Assembly: GCF_000011305.1 (NCBI RefSeq)
Contig: NC_004369.1
Coordinates: 2,232,001 to 2,296,000, forward strand
Length of the DNA: 64,000 bases
From: Corynebacterium efficiens YS-314
GTDB taxonomy: Bacteria; Actinomycetota; Actinomycetes; Mycobacteriales; Mycobacteriaceae
Direction of reading: 5' to 3'
The notes under the pieces were generated by a model. The model ran no database searches, was not told the DNA's origin, and saw nothing but the letters and a program-made list of their open reading frames with translations. This document shows positions 26,903 through 36,725 of the stretch, in pieces; the stretch's first letter is position 1; every line of letters begins with the position of its first letter. Made by a program: the position numbers and the translations under genes.

Positions 26903-28243
26903 CTAGTAGTCAAGGTTGGTGCGCAGTTCCCAGGGGGTGATCTGGGCCTGGTACTCCCGCCATTCGCGCCACTTGTTCCGCAGGAAATACTCGAAGACGT
27001 GCTCGCCGAGGATATCGGCGACCAGATCGGAACGCTCCATCAGTCGCAGCGCGTGATCGAAGCTGCTGGGCAGATCCTTGTACCCCATGGCACGACGTTC
27101 GCGGAGACTCAGGGAGGAGATATCATCCTCGGCCGGATCCTCCAGTTCGTAGCCCTCCTTGATGCCCTTCAGGCCCGCACCGAGCAGCACCGAGAACGCC
27201 AGGTAGGGGTTGCAGGCGGAGTCGGGGATGCGGATCTCCACCCGGCGGGAGTCCGCCTTGTTCAGACGGTAGGTGGGTACGCGAACCAGGGCCGAACGGT
27301 TGGACATGCCCCAGGTTGCGGCGGTGGGTGCCTCATTGCCGTAGACGATGCGCTTGTAGGAATTCACCCACTGGTTGGTCACCGCGCAGAACTCCGGGGC
27401 GTGACGCAGAATGCCGGCGATGAACTGCCGGGCGGTGCGGGACAGCATGAATTCATCATCGGGGTCGTGGAAGGCATTGGTCCCACCCTCGAACAGGGAC
27501 ATGTGGGTGTGGATGGCCGAACCGGCGTGCTCCGCGAAGGGTTTGGGCATGAAGGTGGCGGCCACACCCTGGTCACGCGCCACCTGCTTGATCAGGTAAC
27601 GGAAGGTCATCACATTGTCCGCCATGGTCAGCGCATCAGCGTGGCGGAGATCAATCTCCTGCTGTCCCGGCGCGGTCTCATGGTGGGAGAACTCCACGGG
27701 GATGCCCATCTCCTCCAGCGCCAACATGGCGTGGCGACGGAAGTTGGGAGCTTCATTGAAGGTTGCCTGGTCAAAATAGCCCCCGTTGTCGGTGGGCACC
27801 GGGGGCCGGCCGTCGGTGCGGAGACTCTGGACCAGGAAGAACTCGATCTCCGGGGAGATCATGCAGATGAAACCCTCATCCGCGGCCAGCTGGACCTGTC
27901 GTCGCAGCACCTGACGTGGATCGGAAAAGCTCGGCTGACCATCGGGCATGGTGACGTCGCAGAACATCCGGGCTGCCTGGAGACGGGAGGTCTCAACTTC
28001 CTTGGGCAGGATCTGGAATGTTGACGGATCCGGACGGGCGATGGTGTCAGCCTCGGAGATACGGGCGTAGCCCTCAATGGCTGAACCATCAAAGCCGATG
28101 CCCTCCTCGAAGGCGGATTCCAACTCCGCCGGGGCCACCACCACCGATTTCAACTGACCGACGATGTCGGTGAACCAGAGTCGGACGAATTTGATGTCCC
28201 GCTCCTCGATGGTGCTGAGGACGAATTCCTGTTGGCTGTTCAT
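26903..28243 (-). CDS. glnA2: Glutamine synthetase-like protein GlnA2
   Basis: A 446-aa GSI-alpha-type protein with the same length as C. glutamicum GlnA2. Signatures are ISPEIEFFLV (catalytic Glu), MPKPFAEHAGSAIHTHMSL, NSYKRIVYGNEAPT and NRSALVRVP. It lacks the DLYELPPEE adenylylation loop, so GlnE should not modify it. In mycobacteria and C. glutamicum glnA2 is dispensable, and its true substrate may be an amine or polyamine. The ATG at 28243 gives MNSQQEFVLSTIEER. Confidence 0.95.
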   Translation of the reverse strand: MNSQQEFVLSTIEERDIKFVRLWFTDIVGQLKSVVVAPAELESAFEEGIGFDGSAIEGYARISEADTIARPDPSTFQILPKEVETSRLQAARMFCDVTMPDGQPSFSDPRQVLRRQVQLAADEGFICMISPEIEFFLVQSLRTDGRPPVPTDNGGYFDQATFNEAPNFRRHAMLALEEMGIPVEFSHHETAPGQQEIDLRHADALTMADNVMTFRYLIKQVARDQGVAATFMPKPFAEHAGSAIHTHMSLFEGGTNAFHDPDDEFMLSRTARQFIAGILRHAPEFCAVTNQWVNSYKRIVYGNEAPTAATWGMSNRSALVRVPTYRLNKADSRRVEIRIPDSACNPYLAFSVLLGAGLKGIKEGYELEDPAEDDISSLSLRERRAMGYKDLPSSFDHALRLMERSDLVADILGEHVFEYFLRNKWREWREYQAQITPWELRTNLDY

Positions 28244-28385
28244 GCACACCAATTTACGCAGGCCCCGGACCTGTTCTGGTGAATTGCACGCCCCCACACC
28301 CCGCCGGGGGTGGAAATGGTCGACGAAACAGCAGGTGAGAGCATCAATGGTGCAGGTGGGGGTAGTTGGTGTCCGGCCTGCCTGG

Positions 28386-28415
28386 TTGACTCGGTGACAC
28401 CTTGAAAAATAGAAC
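28386..28415 (+). promoter_or_regulatory. Promoter of the DUF2786 gene
   Basis: TTGACT, 18-nt spacer, TAGAAC, about 26 nt before the start codon. Confidence 0.65.
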
Positions 28416-28441
28416 ACAGATGCTAATTGAAGGAGCCTGTC

Positions 28442-29596
28442 ATGTCCCCGCACCCCTCCGCCTCCGATCCCCGCACCCGCACCCGGGCCCGGTCCGCCGA
28501 GCGCAATTACCACGAGACCCTGGTTGATATGGCCGTCCTGTGGATCACCGACTGTGCAAAGAACGGGTGGACCCCCGCCGATCTCAGGCATGAGTTCACC
28601 GCCCAGATCGACCCCCTGTTATTCCACGCTCTTTCCAGCGTGACCCACAATGTTCCGGATAAGCTCCTGGATCACTGGTTCGCCGGTACGCGCCCCGGGA
28701 ACGTCACCTCGTTGGGTGTGGGTTCGCTGGAGAAGCTCGTGCATCAACTCTCACTGCTCCCGCCCCTGCGGGACTGGACGGTCCTGACTGATCCCCCATC
28801 CGGTGAACAGGAAGCCGAGTACCTCGCCTCACTCTCCCCTGACCAACGCAGGGCCCATGACCGGATCCAGGCGCTGTTACGCAAGGCGGAATCGACCACC
28901 TTCGAACACGAGGCGGAGGCCCTGCTCGAAAAAGCCGAGACCCTGCGTCAGCAGTACCGGGTGGAGGTGCTTCTTTCCGGCACCTACACCGAGCCCACCG
29001 CTCGGCAGGATGTCATCTCCACCCGGGTCCATCTCAGGGCACCGTGGGTGCGCTACCAGCTCCGCCTGCTGAATACCGTTTCCAGAGCCTATTCCTGTGA
29101 AGCCCTGTTACTGACAGAATCCGGGATCGCCACGGTCTTCGGCGATCCTGGGGATGTGGCCCATGTGTTGGATCTCTTCGCCAGCCTCAACCGCCAGCGG
29201 GAACATTTCATGCGCACCGCCGCAGGGGCGAAGACCGCCCAGGAACAGGGGGAGACCTCCCGGTACCGCCGTAGTTTCATGGTGGCGTATGCCAGCAGGA
29301 TCGGGACATTGCTTACCCGGACGAGGGAGGATGTCCTGGGCAACCTGGCTGGTGATGCGCCGATGGCCACCGACACCGTGCTGCCTGTTCTGAGGCACCG
29401 TGCGCAGCAGTCACAGGAAACCCTGACCAGATTGTTTCCGCGCACCCGCACCATGTCGGTGAGCGCGACCCATCATGGCGGGTACAGGGATGGTTACACC
29501 GCGGCCGGGCGCGCACATCTGGGCGGGGATTCTACGGGTATCACCGGTCAGAAGATGCTGAGTACCTGTGATAACCAGGACGGTTTTCCGGCGTAG
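28442..29596 (+). CDS. DUF2786 domain protein
   Basis: A 384-aa soluble protein. A predicted helical segment RIQALLRKAESTTFEHEAEALLEKAETLRQQY (about 140-172; only parts quoted as signature) is the DUF2786 hallmark, normally followed by a metal-protease-like region, as here. The C-terminal part has a short RTMSVSATHHGGYRDGY stretch seen in this family. The function is unknown. GAAGGAG precedes the ATG. Confidence 0.83.
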   Translation: MSPHPSASDPRTRTRARSAERNYHETLVDMAVLWITDCAKNGWTPADLRHEFTAQIDPLLFHALSSVTHNVPDKLLDHWFAGTRPGNVTSLGVGSLEKLVHQLSLLPPLRDWTVLTDPPSGEQEAEYLASLSPDQRRAHDRIQALLRKAESTTFEHEAEALLEKAETLRQQYRVEVLLSGTYTEPTARQDVISTRVHLRAPWVRYQLRLLNTVSRAYSCEALLLTESGIATVFGDPGDVAHVLDLFASLNRQREHFMRTAAGAKTAQEQGETSRYRRSFMVAYASRIGTLLTRTREDVLGNLAGDAPMATDTVLPVLRHRAQQSQETLTRLFPRTRTMSVSATHHGGYRDGYTAAGRAHLGGDSTGITGQKMLSTCDNQDGFPA

Positions 29597-29686
29597 TATT
29601 GAAACGAGGAACCACGTCGGGCAACTCACGGGGAACGCTTCCGTTCCAGCCCGGCGGACACGATGGTTGAAACAAGGGGTTGGAAC

Positions 29687-31561
29687 ATGAGTCAACATCT
29701 GGAAGTGGAAGCCAAATTCTCTGTCAGTGAGTCCACCGAGATCCCGGACCTCACCGGTATCCACGGGGTGACCGGCACCGACCAGAACGAGGTGCATAAC
29801 CTGTCGGCGGTCTATTTCGACACCGAGGATCTGCGATTGACCCGCGCCAAGATCACCCTGCGTCGACGCACCGGTGGTACCGACGCTGGCTGGCACATCA
29901 AATTCCCGGGCACCTTCGGTCGCACGGAGGTGCGCGCCGGGCTGGAGGAACCAGGCGCAGATGAGTCCACTCCCCCACCTGCACTGCTCGGCCATGTTCG
30001 TGCGTTGATCCAGGGCCGTCCCCTCCGTCCCATCGCAGAGGTCTCCAACGAACGCCATGTCTCCTACCTGAAAAATGAGCAGGGCGATATCGTCGCGGAG
30101 TTCTGTGATGATCATGTATCCACGGTGTGCCACCTGCCCGGGGGTGCGAGGAAGCAGTGGCGCGAGTGGGAATTCGAGCTGGCTGAACAACTCGGCGAGC
30201 AGGAGGATGGGTGGCAGTTACTCAAATCCGCCACTGATGTCCTCACCCGTGCCGGGGCCTTCGTCTCCGACAGCCCGTCGAAGCTGGTCTCCGCCCTGGG
30301 TGATGCCATCCGTTATGCACCCACCCCGCCGGAGAAGGCAACCCTGCCGGAGGATGATCCCGCCCACGCCGTGCTGGCCGCGATCGAGGCCAATGTGAAC
30401 AAGATTGTGGAATACGATCCCAAGGTCAGGGCCGATGAGTGGGACTCGGTCCACCAGATGCGTGTGGCCACCCGTGAGCTGCGCAGCCACATGCAGACCT
30501 TCGAAGGCATCCTCGGTGGTGAGGACTATCTCCAGCTGGAGAAGGAACTGAAGCTCCTGGCCACGATTCTTGGCCGCGCCCGGGATGCCGAGGTCATCGA
30601 GGAACGTCTGGCCGCCCTCATCGACACCGAGATCGGTGATGCCATCGATGAGGAGACCACGAAGGATCTGCTGGAGGATCTCAGCAGTGACTACCGACGC
30701 GAGCATGCCCGGGTGATCGCCGCCCTGGACAATGAACGCTATGCCCAGCTGTTGCAGTCCCTTGAGGATCTGCTGGTCAATCCACCCCTGGTGACGGTTG
30801 CTGAGGAGCAGTCAGACGGTGAAACCCCAACGGGCTCAAACGTGCCCGAGGGCTCCACCGGTGCGCCGGCGGAGGTCGTGGAGCAACTTGACCACGCCGG
30901 GGAGGCCGCAGAACTGGAAGACACCCCCGGTGTCATGGAGACCACCGACACCTCCGATGCCACCGACCTGGAGGAAGCCGCAAGCAGGGAGGCGGGGGAT
31001 GCGGCAGAAACCCCGGACCCTGATGAGGTCGACCCCGCCGCCGGGTACAAGGTCGATGCCGCCGCGGTGTTGCTGAAGCATCTGGATAAGACCCACTCCA
31101 AGGTGGTCAAACGGCACAAGAAGGCACTCAAGGAGTGGGAGGATCACGATATTCCCACCGCCGAACGGGAGGAGAACTTCCACAACGTCCGCAAGGCGAT
31201 CAAGAAACTGAGGTACAGCGCCGAGGCGGTGGGTGATGCCACGGAGGTCAACACCAAGAAGCTGTACAAGGCCTGCAGCAAACTGCAGTCCGTACTCGGT
31301 GATTTCCAGGATGCCGTCACCTCACGCGACGAACTTCTCCGCAGGGCGCACACTGCCCACAAGAAGGGGAAGAACACCTTCGCCTACGGTGTGCTCTACC
31401 AGCATGAACAGATGCTCTCCCGGAAATACCTCGAGGGTTACCGGGATGCGTACCAGGGGGTCGCGGCCGCCTACGACAAGTTGGAGAAAACCACCAAGAA
31501 ACTCACCCGGGAGGCGGAGAAGAAAGAGGGGAAGAAGAACCGGAAGAGCCACAAGAAATAA
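29687..31561 (+). CDS. CYTH-CHAD polyphosphate-domain protein with acidic insert
   Basis: A 624-aa protein. The N-terminal CYTH domain (about 1-215) starts with the defining ExExK motif (EVEAKF) and has the TLRRRTGG strand; CYTH domains bind triphosphate. Two CHAD segments follow (about 235-370 and 455-605), which are helical, Lys/Arg/His-rich and bind polyphosphate. A roughly 80-residue acidic, disordered insert (about 375-455) separates them, and the end is very Lys-rich. AAGGGGT lies before the ATG at 29687. Probably linked to polyphosphate granules. Confidence 0.9.
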   Translation: MSQHLEVEAKFSVSESTEIPDLTGIHGVTGTDQNEVHNLSAVYFDTEDLRLTRAKITLRRRTGGTDAGWHIKFPGTFGRTEVRAGLEEPGADESTPPPALLGHVRALIQGRPLRPIAEVSNERHVSYLKNEQGDIVAEFCDDHVSTVCHLPGGARKQWREWEFELAEQLGEQEDGWQLLKSATDVLTRAGAFVSDSPSKLVSALGDAIRYAPTPPEKATLPEDDPAHAVLAAIEANVNKIVEYDPKVRADEWDSVHQMRVATRELRSHMQTFEGILGGEDYLQLEKELKLLATILGRARDAEVIEERLAALIDTEIGDAIDEETTKDLLEDLSSDYRREHARVIAALDNERYAQLLQSLEDLLVNPPLVTVAEEQSDGETPTGSNVPEGSTGAPAEVVEQLDHAGEAAELEDTPGVMETTDTSDATDLEEAASREAGDAAETPDPDEVDPAAGYKVDAAAVLLKHLDKTHSKVVKRHKKALKEWEDHDIPTAEREENFHNVRKAIKKLRYSAEAVGDATEVNTKKLYKACSKLQSVLGDFQDAVTSRDELLRRAHTAHKKGKNTFAYGVLYQHEQMLSRKYLEGYRDAYQGVAAAYDKLEKTTKKLTREAEKKEGKKNRKSHKK

Positions 31562-31567
31562 CAGCGT

Positions 31568-31635
31568 CCGGTGCACCCTGCACCGGATCAGACCTCACGG
31601 GATGTCATCCGGGGCCATAACCCGGATGACATCCC
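31568..31635 (+). terminator. Double hairpin terminator after CYTH-CHAD gene
   Basis: CCGGTGCA / TGCACCGG (31568-31586), then GGGATGTCATCCGGG / CCCGGATGACATCCC (31599-31635). Confidence 0.85.
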
Positions 31636-31683
31636 GCCCCTGGCCCCCTGGTTCCGACAGATCGGGGGGACGGTTAAATCGTC

Positions 31684-31869
31684 TTAATCGTCTTCAGTCT
31701 CATCCCAGGTATCGGCGATCTCGTTGCGTCCCTGGGCGATCTCGAGCGCGTTGCGGGCTTCCGCCTGCGTCTCGTAGGGGCCCATGCGGTTTTTGAAACC
31801 GGTGGCCTTGCCCTGGGTCACCTCTCCGGTGGACAGATCGTAGTACCACTTTAGATCGTTCTCATGCAT
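31684..31869 (-). CDS. Small SPOR-like protein (61 aa)
   Basis: A 61-aa soluble, acidic-ended protein with the pattern KWYYDLSTGEV...YETQAEARNALEIAQGRN, similar to a minimal SPOR/peptidoglycan-associated repeat found as an actinobacterial small protein. Perfect AGGAGGT 8 nt before the ATG. Monocistronic. Confidence 0.78.
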   Translation of the reverse strand: MHENDLKWYYDLSTGEVTQGKATGFKNRMGPYETQAEARNALEIAQGRNEIADTWDETEDD

Positions 31870-32030
31870 GCCCTATACCTCCTACGTAATCGCGAATCGG
31901 CTGCGTGCGCCCCACTATAGTGACGTGCACTGTTTGCAGGGGAGGATCAGGTCGATTCGGCAACGGGCTAAAGTAGATCTGTTCACTACCGTTTCGTCAT
32001 TCCATCCAGTTCAGGGAGGCCGGCCACCCC

Positions 32031-33341
32031 ATGCCCATCTGGCAGCCAGTATTTTCCGATCCAGCGGACACCACCGCTGAGATGACACCCCAGAGGCTGC
32101 TCGACGCCGCATGTTCCCGTCATAGAGGCATTTTCGGCACGGACCCCACCGGTGGTGCCACGGCCCCCTCGACGTGGTCACTGCTCGGTGAGCACACCGA
32201 CCACAGCGGTGGCATCGTGCTCGCCTCGTGGGCGCAGTGGTCAGTGGCGGTGGCGGTCAGCCCCAACACCGACGATGTGATCACCGTAGCGACGGTAACG
32301 GGTGGGGAGATGGACGTCGAGAAGCACTCACTCGGGGTGGACGAGGTCGCGGCACGCGCCGCCGCGCAGCAGACAACGGTCAACGCACATGGTCGTCCCT
32401 CCCCCGCCCCGGTACCGGAGGGTGGGATCGCGGCGCGGCTGGGTGGCCTCGCCTGGACGATGATCCACCGCCAGATGCTGTCGAGGGACACCTGTGGCCT
32501 GGATATCACCGTGGTTTCCACCATCCCGGAGGGCATCGGATTGGGTGAGGTGGCCGCGACTGATGTGGCAACAGCTCTCGCGTTGTTCACCGAGGACACC
32601 GACGAGGCCCCGATCCGGGCTCGTCTCGCTGAGATCTGCTCCCAGTCCGCTGCCATGTTCGCCGAGATCCCCCCGCTGCGGGCGCGACACACCACCGCGT
32701 TGCGGGGTGAACGGGGGAAAATAGCCGTGATCGACTACGCCGACGGATCCGTCACCCAGGTTCCCCATCCGGTCAACCGGTCCGCGGGCCTGTCGGCCTA
32801 CCTGGTTGCACCCCCCACCCCCGACCTCGACCTCGACCCCCAGGAAACTCGACGTCGGCAGTACTTCATCGATGAGGCCACCCGGGCGTTCAGTGTGGAA
32901 TCACTGCGTCTGCTACCCGATGCCCCCGTCCGGGTCACGGAGTGGCTGGAGGCGGTCATCGAGGTCGCCGGCAGGAAGAACCTGCCGCCGGTGGAACAGG
33001 CCCGCAACTGGTTGAGCTTCTGGGAGGCGGAGACCATCCGGGCGCAACGGTTGACCCGCGCGCTGCGGGCCCGCCGCCGTCAGGACATCGCCCACCTCGT
33101 CACCACGTCGCAGAATGATCTGAGCTGCGTGTACGGTGTCCCGGACAGTGAACGCGCCCTGGTGGATCTGTGCCAGGCACGGGGGGCGGTGTGCGCCCGC
33201 AGCGCCAGCGCAGGCATCACCCGCGGGGTGGTTGTGCTTGTCGACGCCCGCCACGCCACCAACTTCGCCGCCGACCTGGCGGACGACGGTCTGCTCGTGG
33301 TGCCCCTCGGCCACGGCGAGGTGGCCGAGAAGGCTTTCTAG
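32031..33341 (+). CDS. Galactokinase-like GHMP protein with degenerate ATP loop
   Basis: A 436-aa protein with the galactokinase N-terminal signature GEHTDHSGG (about 61-69). The GHMP ATP loop, normally P-x3-G-L-S-S-S/A, reads IPEGIGLGEVAA here, so the serines that contact phosphate are missing. The C-terminal part has RGVVVLVDAR, the family's final strand region. It may have lost kinase activity or bind another ligand. AGGGAGG lies upstream of the ATG. An exact GCTTGTCGACG (33236-33246) is inside the coding end. Confidence 0.8.
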   Translation: MPIWQPVFSDPADTTAEMTPQRLLDAACSRHRGIFGTDPTGGATAPSTWSLLGEHTDHSGGIVLASWAQWSVAVAVSPNTDDVITVATVTGGEMDVEKHSLGVDEVAARAAAQQTTVNAHGRPSPAPVPEGGIAARLGGLAWTMIHRQMLSRDTCGLDITVVSTIPEGIGLGEVAATDVATALALFTEDTDEAPIRARLAEICSQSAAMFAEIPPLRARHTTALRGERGKIAVIDYADGSVTQVPHPVNRSAGLSAYLVAPPTPDLDLDPQETRRRQYFIDEATRAFSVESLRLLPDAPVRVTEWLEAVIEVAGRKNLPPVEQARNWLSFWEAETIRAQRLTRALRARRRQDIAHLVTTSQNDLSCVYGVPDSERALVDLCQARGAVCARSASAGITRGVVVLVDARHATNFAADLADDGLLVVPLGHGEVAEKAF

Positions 33342-33352
33342 TAGTACCCCGC

Positions 33353-34762
33353 TCAGTCCGCCGGCCAGGCGAACTGCACGGTGCGGGTCACCGGATCCGC
33401 GGTGATGAGTGTGAACTTCCGTCGGGTCCCGGCCTGCGGAGCACCCTGGCACCGGGCGAACACGGGCGGGTCCACGATGAACAACCGGGCGGTGGACCTT
33501 TCCTCCTCGCTGGAGAGCACCACCCCGGTGAAATTCTGCCCCACCCACGGCCGCAGCACCGTGGCCTCCGCGAGATCCAGACAGGCGTTATCCACCTGGC
33601 TGGCCAGCTGCGAGGTGCGTTTCATCGATTCCAGCACCGCTTCCTCGGTGTCCAGCACCCAGGCGGGTACGTCGTATCCACCGGCGATGGCCAGACAGTG
33701 CTCGGTGGCGAAACGGTCCACCAGCCTGCGCAGCGGTGCGGTGACGTGGGCGTAGAATCCCCCCACCCCGTTGTGCACCTCGGTGCCACCCGTGGCGATG
33801 CTGACATACCCGGACCCCCGCAGCAGCTTCTGGGCCTCGCGCTGTATCGCCATGCCGGTGGGGTTGTTCGGATCCACCGACTGCAGGAACTCACCGATCG
33901 GCTGATCCACGGGCAGGTCATAGCCCAGGGCCCCGGCCTCGAAACGGAACATCGACTCGGAATCCTCTGTGGCGGGTGCCAGGGTGCGCAGCAGGCCGTG
34001 ACCGGCCTGGACCATCATGGTCCCGGCGACCATCCCGGTGAGCAGGGAGATCTCCGAGTTGTAGTCCATGATCGGGTGACGAGGCTCAATGATGACCTCG
34101 AAATGCCCGTCGGTGTCCTCCCCGGGGACCCGGACGACCCGCTGGCTCGGGATGGAGAGGTTGATGGCCTCGCGTCGTAAAGCGCTTTCCTGCCGCAACC
34201 GGCCCACCGCGGGCAGGTGCTGGATGCTGGGGTGCAGACACCCCCGGTCCAGGTCCGCCTGGGCCTGGTCGTAGTCCAGACGGGCCCGGGACCGGACCAG
34301 GGCACGCCGCACATCCGCACCGGTGACCTCCCCGGCCTCATCAAGATCAATGGACCACACCACCGCCGGGCGGTCCTGCCCCTCCAAGAGGCTGGCTGAC
34401 CCCTCGGATATTTCCTGTGGGTGCAGACGCGCCGGGGAATCAGGCAGGTAGATGGTCTGTCCGCGTTCCAGGGACACCCGTTCCAGCTCGCTGCCGGGGG
34501 TGATGAAGGCGGCGACATCGGCGATGGCGTAGTGGACAAGGAAACCGGAGTCACGGCGCTCGATGTAGACGGCCTGGTCCAGATCACGGGACCCTACAGG
34601 GTCAACCGTGACAAAGGGCATGTCCCGCAGATCCACGCGCTGATCCGCGAACCGGTCCCGGGCAGCTGCCGCCTCACGGTGCAGCGCGGCCGGGAAATCC
34701 CGTTCCACCCCGAATTCCTCGGCGATGGGATCGAAGTCGAGGGCTGCAGCATAAAGCTTCAT
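33353..34762 (-). CDS. RNase II-family exoribonuclease (RNB domain)
   Basis: A 469-aa protein. The RNB catalytic core starts with VTVDPVGSRDLDQAVYI, which holds the Asp cluster that binds Mg; further on come VHYAIADVAAFI, IYLPDSPARLHPQEISEG and YAHVTAPLRRLVDRF. It degrades RNA 3' to 5'. Compared with full RNase II/R it lacks large N-terminal cold-shock domains, a form common in actinobacteria. TTGGAG precedes the ATG at 34762. It lies directly downstream of rnpB. Confidence 0.88.
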   Translation of the reverse strand: MKLYAAALDFDPIAEEFGVERDFPAALHREAAAARDRFADQRVDLRDMPFVTVDPVGSRDLDQAVYIERRDSGFLVHYAIADVAAFITPGSELERVSLERGQTIYLPDSPARLHPQEISEGSASLLEGQDRPAVVWSIDLDEAGEVTGADVRRALVRSRARLDYDQAQADLDRGCLHPSIQHLPAVGRLRQESALRREAINLSIPSQRVVRVPGEDTDGHFEVIIEPRHPIMDYNSEISLLTGMVAGTMMVQAGHGLLRTLAPATEDSESMFRFEAGALGYDLPVDQPIGEFLQSVDPNNPTGMAIQREAQKLLRGSGYVSIATGGTEVHNGVGGFYAHVTAPLRRLVDRFATEHCLAIAGGYDVPAWVLDTEEAVLESMKRTSQLASQVDNACLDLAEATVLRPWVGQNFTGVVLSSEEERSTARLFIVDPPVFARCQGAPQAGTRRKFTLITADPVTRTVQFAWPAD

Positions 34763-34800
34763 GCGCTCCAATTGTTCCACAGCCCAAAAATACGTGCAGG

Positions 34801-35234
<434 letters not shown>

Positions 35235-35310
35235 AAGCTGTGATTCTACCCGTGTCATACCGGATGACGGTAACCGCCCCGGCGAGCACCCGGAGAACGC
35301 CCAGAGAGCG

Positions 35311-35380
35311 CCCGGCAAGCACCCCGGCGCGCGCCCGGCAAGCACCCCGGCGCGCGCCCGGCAAGCACCCCGGCGCGCGC
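35311..35380 (+). repeat. Three tandem copies of a 23-bp GC-rich repeat
   Basis: Units start CCCGGCAAGCACCCCGG at 35311, 35334 and 35357, exactly 23 bp apart; each ends in CGCGCG. Imperfect, shorter relatives (GCCCGGCGAGCACCCGGA-like) lie just upstream. They lie between rnpB and the stop of the RNase H/phosphatase gene. Confidence 0.85.
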
Positions 35381-35408
35381 CCCGGTGAGCGCCCTGGTCC
35401 CTGCCGGT

Positions 35409-36584
35409 TCAGCTGTCCAGATGCGAGGTGTCGTTGAACAGGCGGACGCAGGTGGGGCCATCGGAGTAGAACTCGGCGATCGACAACGAGGCCAGGTCCA
35501 GGTGTGTCTTCTTGAAGAAGGACGGGCTGGCATCCAGTGCCTGCCGCAGAATCGACTTGATAGGGGTGACATGGCTGACCACCAGAACATTGGCTGCGCC
35601 GTAGTCCTTCTCGATCAGTTCACGGGCCTTCTTCACCCGACGGTGCACCTGCTGGAGGGATTCACCCCCGGGTGGTGCCACCGAGGTGTCGGTCAGCCAG
35701 CGGCTGTGCAGTTCCGGATCGGATTCATGGGCTTCGGAGAAGGTCTTGCCATCCCACAGCCCGAAATCAGCCTCGATGAGGTCATCGATGATCCGGACCT
35801 CCAGCCCCATCTGGTCCGCCGCCGCCCCGGCGGTCTGCACGCACCGGCGCAGCGGGGAACTGACGATGACATCAATACCCCCACGTTCAGCGAGTTTCCT
35901 GGCCGCCGCCTGAACCTGACGCTGTCCCAGCTCGGACAGTTCCGGGTTGGAGCGGCCGGAGTACTGCCGCGCCGCGGACATGGCGGTCTGGCCGTGCCGG
36001 AGCAGGAGCAGACGGGTGGGGTCGGTGGTGGCACCGTTCCAGGTCGCCGGCTTGGTGGTGGGACAGTTGAGGTCCTCACCGGTGGGCTTGTCGACGCCCG
36101 TGACGGTCGCATCCGTCGGATCGGTCATATCCGACACCACCGGCGTGCCATCATCGATGGGGCCCTCCGGTTTCCCCGCGGCCGCGGCATCCATCGCCAC
36201 ATTGGACAGGTGATCGGCGGCCTTGTTCTTCTCCCGGGGAATCCACGTGTAGGTGACCCGTCCGATGTCACCGGCGAGGTTGCGGGCCTCCATCGCGAGG
36301 GTCTTCATGTCCGGGTGTTTGATCTTCCACCGGCCGGACATCTGCTCGACCACGAGCTTGGAGTCCATGAACACCTCCACCTCGGTGGCCCCGAGTTCAC
36401 GTGCCACGCGCAAGCCCTCAATGAGCCCACGGTATTCCGCGACGTTGTTGGTCGAGCGGGTACCCACCACATAGGCGATCTCGCGGAGGATCCTCTCCCT
36501 GTTCTCGGAGTAGACCACGGTGCCGGATCCGGCGACGCCGGGGTTTCCGCGGGAGCCACCATCGGCTTCGATAATCAGTTTCAT
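35409..36584 (-). CDS. Bifunctional RNase HI / histidine phosphatase
   Basis: A 391-aa fusion. Residues 1-135 are RNase HI with EADGGSRGNPG (first catalytic Asp), AEYRGLIEGL (Glu), FMDSKLVVEQMSG (Asp) and WIPREKNKAADHLS (His/Asp region). A Pro/Asp linker follows, then a phosphoglycerate-mutase-like domain from about residue 185 with LLRHGQTAMS (catalytic His). It corresponds to the mycobacterial RNase H/acid phosphatase (Rv2228c type), where the second domain acts as CobC-like phosphatase. ATG at 36584. An exact GCTTGTCGACG (36086-36096, plus strand) lies in the linker-coding DNA. Confidence 0.93.
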   Translation of the reverse strand: MKLIIEADGGSRGNPGVAGSGTVVYSENRERILREIAYVVGTRSTNNVAEYRGLIEGLRVARELGATEVEVFMDSKLVVEQMSGRWKIKHPDMKTLAMEARNLAGDIGRVTYTWIPREKNKAADHLSNVAMDAAAAGKPEGPIDDGTPVVSDMTDPTDATVTGVDKPTGEDLNCPTTKPATWNGATTDPTRLLLLRHGQTAMSAARQYSGRSNPELSELGQRQVQAAARKLAERGGIDVIVSSPLRRCVQTAGAAADQMGLEVRIIDDLIEADFGLWDGKTFSEAHESDPELHSRWLTDTSVAPPGGESLQQVHRRVKKARELIEKDYGAANVLVVSHVTPIKSILRQALDASPSFFKKTHLDLASLSIAEFYSDGPTCVRLFNDTSHLDS

Positions 36585-36725
36585 TGACACATCATTTCCA
36601 TAAAAGTCATGAACCGGCTGGCAGCTGCGCCTCTTCCGCAGCCCACCGCCGGTTGTGGTGATCCGCCCGGAATCATCCGGGGTGTAGGTGGTGACCCCAA
36701 CGCAGCAGGTCACCACATGAGGGTT

